Shown here: piece by piece, positions 59,063-64,000 of the stretch
How positions within the stretch are numbered: the stretch's first letter is position 1
How the letters are laid out: each line of letters opens with the position of its first letter
NCBI RefSeq assembly: GCF_020379485.1
Contig: NC_063449.1
Span: forward strand, 32,361,473-32,425,472
Direction of reading: 5' to 3'
Origin: Brassica napus
Lineage: Eukaryota; Streptophyta; Magnoliopsida; Brassicales; Brassicaceae
Length of the DNA: 64,000 nt
Notes under the pieces: model-generated
Database searches by the model: none
The model's input: only the letters and a program-made list of their open reading frames with translations
Told to the model about the DNA's origin: nothing
Made by a program: the position numbers and the translations under genes

Positions 59063-60353
59063 TCACAAACAGGCCGAGACACAAAATAAAAAAATCCCCG
59101 AAAGGATCATTACCCTAAGCACTCCTCGGAGCACTACCTTCATCCTCAACCTCACAGCCATTGCCTCGGTCTCTCCCGAACACAGCGTGAGGGTGCACTC
59201 GAACTGCAGCTGAGAGAAGATCGAGTCGAAGTCCCCGTCGGAAGCCTTCAATTCCTCCTTGCGAGACAACAGCCTGGTTTCTTCGGAGTCCAGAGTCGGA
59301 ACCATGTCGCCTTTAAGCAGGTGGATCTCGTTCAGGCTTCCCTCGACGCTCGCCAGAGCCAGGTCCTTCTCATGGACCGCCATGAGGGAATCAAACAGAA
59401 CAGCCATCCTCGTCAGGCGAACGTGAAAATCATCCCTCGAAACAACAGTCCTCGACTCTTCTCGGTTCTGAATTTCACGCTGGAGACGACGGACTTCGGA
59501 AGCCTTGCTCTTTTTCTCTTACTTCAGCTTGAACAATGCACTCGCCGACTTTATGTGGTCCCGCTCGAGATCGCTGACCCGAACCTCCAGCTGAGAGAGC
59601 TCAGCAGCACGAGCGGCTTTAGTAGATTTCAACGCGGCCTCTGCTTGTTTCAACGCCTCTCGCGATTCAGCCAGGCCCCTTGTCGAACGCTCTATCTCTG
59701 AACTGCAGTCGCTGAGCATCCCGTCAATCAGGGATACAAACTATACATGAAATAAGGGTCAAGATAATCGTAGAACAAGGTGGCTCATGCTGAAAATATT
59801 CAAAACAAACCTTGGCACGATGTTGCGACAAAGGTCCCGAGGGCTCCCCTTCCGCGCCAGCGGTACATCTCCTCTTCTTGACGGTCTCGGTCGCAGTGCC
59901 AGTCCTCTTGCGGCTTTTGGTCAAAAGAGCAGCACTGGACGCGGGAAGCCCTAGGACGATCTCCTTCCTATCCTAAGGTGGAGGCATCAACTCTGTAGCC
60001 TTCTTCTCCTTAGGAGCTGGGACTGGTGTGGTCGAAGAGCCCGAGGGTTGAGCCGAGACCTCTGGAACTTGAACAGGAACCATGGCCGATTCTGCGAGGG
60101 GCATGGCATCACCAGGGGACTTGTTTCCACCAGCCGAGGTCGACATCGCAGGCGAAGAAAGGATAGCTGGCACCTCAGGCTGAATCCGACCCCCTTCCTT
60201 CTCGGCACTGCGTCTGGACAGTCTCTCTTTGAAAGAAAGAAACCCGGCGATGAAGGTTGGAGTAGCTTCGTGCATGGCCGGAGTCGGAAGTGCCGAGTTG
60301 GCCTCACCCATCTCGACGTCGGAGCTTTTCTTTTCACTTGGGGAGGAAGACAT
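59063..60353 (-). pseudogene. Antisense gene inside the Tat element, coiled-coil protein
   Basis: On the strand opposite to pol there are two exons, 60353-59811 and 59740-59063, joined by a GT-AG intron of 70 bp. The combined frame is about 406 codons with stops at 59973 and 59519, after which the same frame continues. The N-terminal third is Ser/Pro/Ala-rich (MSSSPSEKKSSDVEMGE). A basic nuclear-localisation-like stretch follows (KSRKRTGTATETVKKRR). The second exon is a predicted coiled coil (EIERSTRGLAESREALKQAE, then LSQLEVRVSDLERD). Tat-lineage elements are known to carry such extra frames, often antisense. The function is unknown. Confidence 0.75.
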
Positions 60354-60426
60354 TCTTGATAGATAGTTTGAAGAAAAGAGAATGTGAGAGAAAGAGATGT
60401 GTGAAGAATGAGGAGTGGTGAGTTGC

Positions 60427-60435
60427 TACTTATAG
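60427..60435 (-). promoter_or_regulatory. TATA box of the antisense gene
   Basis: CTATAAGTA on the minus strand lies about 75 bp upstream of the ATG at 60353. It is followed by a pyrimidine-rich leader ending AAG-ATG. Spacing suits a plant promoter. Confidence 0.65.
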
Positions 60436-60532
60436 GGATATGAGGGTAACGTGGATTTCCGCAATAAATATTCTTAGCCAAAGATTTCGATTTCTAATTC
60501 ATATCACTCGCCCGCAAAATCGTTAGTCTTAC

Positions 60533-60548
60533 GGGCTGGGGGGCTAAC
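60533..60548 (+). other. Polypurine tract of the Tat element
   Basis: GGGCTGGGGGGCTAAC abuts the 3' LTR start TGTTGGGG. Confidence 0.7.
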
Positions 60549-61600
60549 TGTTGGGGTCAAAAACGGTTATTTCGAAATCAACGGCTATGATTATTTCTTA
60601 TTCACGGTTTTCTCGCAAAACATTCACTGAAAGAAATATCGGAAGTGAACGAAGAACGAATCCCGCACAAAAGCCACTCACCGGAGAGCTGAACCGTCAC
60701 GCGGGTCAGCTCGCCGGCGAGCTCAACCATCATGCCGGTCAGCTCGCCGGCGTGCTGAACCGCCGTGTGGTTGCACTCGCCCGGCGAGCTCAGCCATCGC
60801 GCCGGTCAGCTCGCCGGCGAGCTGAACCTTCGCGTGGTTGTGTTCGCCGGCGAGTTCGGCCGTCACGCGAGTCGGCTCGCCCGGCGAGCTCGACCTGATC
60901 CCGGCCTGTCCGACTTACTTCGACTCCCGTATCTTCCGTCTAGCTGTGATATCCGACCTTCGGGACCATATACTTCTCGTTTCGTTTTGATTAAAGTTAT
61001 TCTCGAAGTTTTATGACCAAAACCGAGATATCGTATAAACGCCAAAAGGCCTAAGAACGGTCCGCAAGGATCCAGACTGGTCTAGAGGCCCATCTACGCT
61101 CTCAGAAGGGATTCGAGCCCATTAAAGTTATGACGGTTTGTCTTAACTCGCAGAAATACGATAAATGTAAAGATTTGATGATAACTATCAAGATCGACGA
61201 AAATTGGAATATGCCCGAAAGAGATAGAATTGGGCCCGAAGGCGAAGGATGGGCCACCGACCTAGAGCGACTATATAAGGAGAGCAGGAGCAGAAGAAAA
61301 AGGATCCGAGAATTTAGACTTAGAGAACTTAGGGCTTAGGTGGTTAAACTAGCACGGCAAGGCTTAGGACGTCTTGACCGCCTCTTGTCCTGTTGTTCCG
61401 ATAGTTAGCATATCTCTACTCCTCTCGGAGAAAATATTGTATTCATACTATTCAATAAAACGTCTCTGAGCGATTATCTATCTTTTTATCGTTCTAAAGT
61501 GATTACGCAGAGAATTCGTACCTTCAAGGAAAAACGGGTTCACTCGGTTTTTCTCCATTATTATTTATTATAATCGACGGTGTGAATTTCGGTTCCCACA
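60549..61600 (+). repeat. 3' LTR of the Tat element
   Basis: 1052 bp, closely related to 52905-53967. The CTCGCCGGCGAG array is retained at about 60690-60895. Several short indels differ, for example near 60655, 61330 and 61390. Confidence 0.88.
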
Positions 61601-62336
61601 AGTCGCCTGCTTTTGTTTGGTTACAAAAAAATCTCCAAAGAACCTAGACGACTTACATTTTAGTCGTCATAGGTTAGTTTTGCATTTGACTGGATTATTT
61701 CAGAAGTTTGACTTTCCTGGACGACTTACATTTCAGTCGTCTGGTGAAAAATTGAAATATCAATATTTTATTTAAACTCGACGACTTACAATTAAGTCGT
61801 CATATGTTAGTTTTGCAATTGAAAAATAAAACTTCAATATTTAATTATATATAGACGACTTACAATTCACTCGTCCAGAATTTTATTCCGAGATTCTGGT
61901 CAAACCTCGTAAATCCTGAACGACTTACATGTAAGTCGTCGGCCGGACGACTGAATTGTAAGTCGTCTATATATAATTAAATATTAAAGTTTTATTTTTC
62001 AATTGCAAAACTAACCTATGACGACTTAATTGTAAGTCGTCGAGTTTAAATAAAATATTGATATTTCAATTTTTTAGCAGATGACTAAAATGTAAGTCGC
62101 CCAGGAAAGTCAAACTTCTGAAATAATCCAGTCAAATGCAAAACTAACATATTACGAATGAAATGTAACTCGTCTAGCTTTTTGGAGTTTTTTTTTAACC
62201 AAACAAAAGTAGACGACTTATTTTTCAGTCGTCTCCGATAACAAATTTCAAAGTCAATTGCGTTGATATTTAATAAATTTTCGTTTTCTTTGTTCTATGT
62301 TTGCTAATGTGTTTTATTTTGACTTTTTCAGAGGAT

Positions 62337-64000
62337 GCGTCAGTTACATGCTGTGTATGGAGAATGATTGTTGAAAGATGGATGTTGGAATTTTGTGGTT
62401 GATCATTTCAAAGAAGCGAGAATGTTTTTTTGAGTGAAGGTTCGACACATGTTGATCTTGTTGCAATGACTCAAGAAGATTATAACCTGGACATGAACAC
62501 AGAGTCTGTGGAGTTAACCTACTCATTACAACAAATGGCTCCAGACCTTCTTCCAATTCATGTTACAAGTGATAGACAAGTTCGGAACTTGCTCGAGATA
62601 ACTAAAACGCATGAAGTACGTCTTTGTGTATCAAGCTTTAGCAAGATGGGAACGGTTTCAGAGGAAAGGGATAAAGCTGATGTGGGGGATGAAGCTGAGG
62701 AGGGGGATGAAGCTGATGTGGGGGATGAAGCTGAGGAGGGGGATGAAGCTGAGGATCATGATGGGGAGGAGGATGCTGACATCCCTGTTGCCGCTGATGC
62801 TGAGGATTATAGTGAGTATGGAAAGGTTAAAGACGAGGATGAGGAAGAAGATGATGAAATCTGTTTTGAATTTTACAAAGGGGCATATGGTTGTGAAGGA
62901 AAAGGATCATCTGCAGACAGAATCTATGTCAACCAGAGTTTTGCTAGTAGGGATGCACTGCTTTCAGAGTTACGGTTGACAGCGGTGAGGCGTAGGTTCT
63001 CCTTCAGAATATACAAGTCAACAAAAACTCTCTTTGTGGCAACATGTCGTGTTAGTGGTTGTCAATGGAAGGTCAGAGCAAGTGTGAAACATGGGACTAA
63101 AACGTTTTGGGTAACCAAGTATGTGAAAACTCATACATGTTCCACCACAGACAGAATAGCTCAGCGGAAACACTGTACTCCAAAGTACATTGGTCGACTT
63201 TTCATAGATCGTGTTGGAATCATTAATGGGTTGAATCAGCAGCATATCAAAGATGCAATGAAGAACATGTTTGGCATGACACTTGATTACACCACTTCAT
63301 ACAGAGCATCGTTATATGCGCAAGAAATGGTGAGAGGATCAGCGGAAGATGGGTATTAGCGACTACCTTCATATTTGGAGCAAATCAAGGCAGCAAATCC
63401 GGGTTCTATCACTGCTATAGAACTTGATTCTCTGAATAGATTTAAGTATCTATTTCTCTCTTTTGGAGCTTCTATCAGAGGTTTTAAGTATCAGAGAAGG
63501 GTCATTGTAGTGGATGGGACTCACCTAATGGGAAGAATGAGGGTACTATGTTGGTTGCAGCCGCACAAGACGGTAATTTTCAGATATATCCATTGGCTAT
63601 TGGGATCGTAGCTGGTGAAAATGATGAATCTTGGGAATGGTTTTTCACAAAATTGGCGAGTTGTGTATCTGATGCGAATCCTCTGGTGATAGTCTCCAAC
63701 AGGCACTCCTCCATTATAAAAGCGTGTGAAAAGGTGTTTCCTTGGGCAACCCGAGGAATATGTTATTATCACCTTCAAGAGAATATTGTCAAAAAGTATA
63801 AAGGGAAGCATCTCTTGTACTTGGTGAAAGGTGTTGCTTATGCTCATACACTTTACGATTTTGATCGGTACATGGATGAGATACGGAGTGCAAATCCGGA
63901 TCTTGCTGAGTATCTGGAGGATACCGATGTGAGCCTATGGTCAAGGGTTCATTGTCAGGGAGACATGTACAACTTAAAAACAAGCAATATCGCTGAATCA
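62337..64000 (+). pseudogene. MULE (MuDR-type) transposase, broken, runs off the window
   Basis: The reading starts after a splice acceptor near 62333 (MRQLHAVYGE), then a TGA at 62373. A frameshift near 62431 follows, then the long frame LSEGSTHVDLVAMTQEDYNLDM. An acidic stretch with two copies of about 45 bp (DEAEEGDEADVG) precedes the Mutator DNA-binding domain (CRVSGCQWKVRAS, KTHTCSTTDR). A TAG lies at 63356-63358. The MULE catalytic domain begins VVDGTHL near 63512 and a frameshift near 63540 leads into AAAQDGNFQIYPLAIGIVAGEND. The second catalytic region reads VSNRH, where Asp is usual (SDRH). The C-terminus lies beyond 64000. It would be a DDE transposase but cannot be active as read. 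Confidence 0.85.

Larger units (their letters stand above)
52905..61600 (+). mobile_element. Tat-lineage Ty3/gypsy retrotransposon
   Basis: An 8.7-kb element with LTRs at 52905-53967 and 60549-61600, ends TGTTGGGG...CCCACA, and a perfect duplication AGTCG (52900-52904 and 61601-61605). Primer site TTTGGCGCTAGAAGGAG follows the left LTR, and a G-rich polypurine tract (60533-60548) precedes the right one. It carries protease, RT, two RNase H domains and integrase, plus a separate antisense gene between integrase and the 3' LTR. Dual RNase H and the extra antisense frame mark the Tat lineage. Gag is almost entirely deleted and pol has stops and frameshifts, so it is non-autonomous. Confidence 0.9.
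52858..62261. repeat. Long inverted repeat (about 317-bp arms) split by the Tat element
   Basis: The left arm is 52858-52904 plus 61606-61876 (318 bp once the Tat element is set aside), and the right arm is 61945-62261 (317 bp). Loop 61877-61944 is 68 bp and itself contains the palindrome GACGACTTACATGTAAGTCG. The arms share TTTTGTTTGGTT, CAAATGCAAAACTAAC and repeated GACGACTTA blocks with scattered mismatches. The left arm is continuous only if the Tat element is removed, which independently confirms the insertion point. Confidence 0.85.

Overview
This is plant nuclear DNA, AT-rich and crowded with transposons. The host genes look like Brassicaceae: their proteins resemble, from memory, Arabidopsis thaliana chromosome 1 genes PDIL1-2 (At1g77510), RFC3 (At1g77470), CSI3 (At1g77460) and an alpha/beta hydrolase (At1g77420). 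They occur here in that order, with the genes between them missing. The transposon load and the GACGACTTA-type repeats suggest Brassica or a close relative; the species is an inference.

Layout. 1-4500: AT-rich tandem repeats with a Helitron-like insertion, then unassigned AT-rich DNA. 4501-6372: a PDI pseudogene (minus) split by a hAT-type MITE. 6590-7550: a tandem array. 8256-9473: a 5'-truncated LINE. 10379-17522: an Athila-like, non-autonomous LTR element (minus) with gag and protease but no reverse transcriptase. 18800-25931: RFC3 (plus), whose sixth intron carries a complete Reina-type chromovirus (20343-25430) with identical LTRs. 26539-33685: an intact CSI3 gene (minus), tail-to-tail with RFC3. 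35412-35979: a second hAT-type MITE. 36659-41330: a decayed Copia element with non-canonical TA...TA LTR ends, itself holding a CACTA-like element. 42192-42358: a tRNA-derived SINE. 43076-44554: the last four exons of a monoacylglycerol-lipase-like hydrolase (minus) with a MITE in one intron. 46289-46783: a second copy of that MITE. 46818-52001: an L1-type LINE (minus). 52268 to the window end: a Mutator-like (MULE) transposon region, into whose long inverted repeat a complete Tat-lineage Ty3/gypsy element (52905-61600) has inserted.

Working host genes are few: RFC3 (clamp loader for DNA replication) and CSI3 (cellulose synthase-microtubule linker) appear intact; the hydrolase lacks recognisable 5' exons and PDI is dead. 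No operon-like or defence-like system is present. The most interesting structures are the ~317-bp inverted repeat next to the MULE transposase, split by the Tat element, and an intron-containing antisense gene with its own TATA box inside that Tat element.
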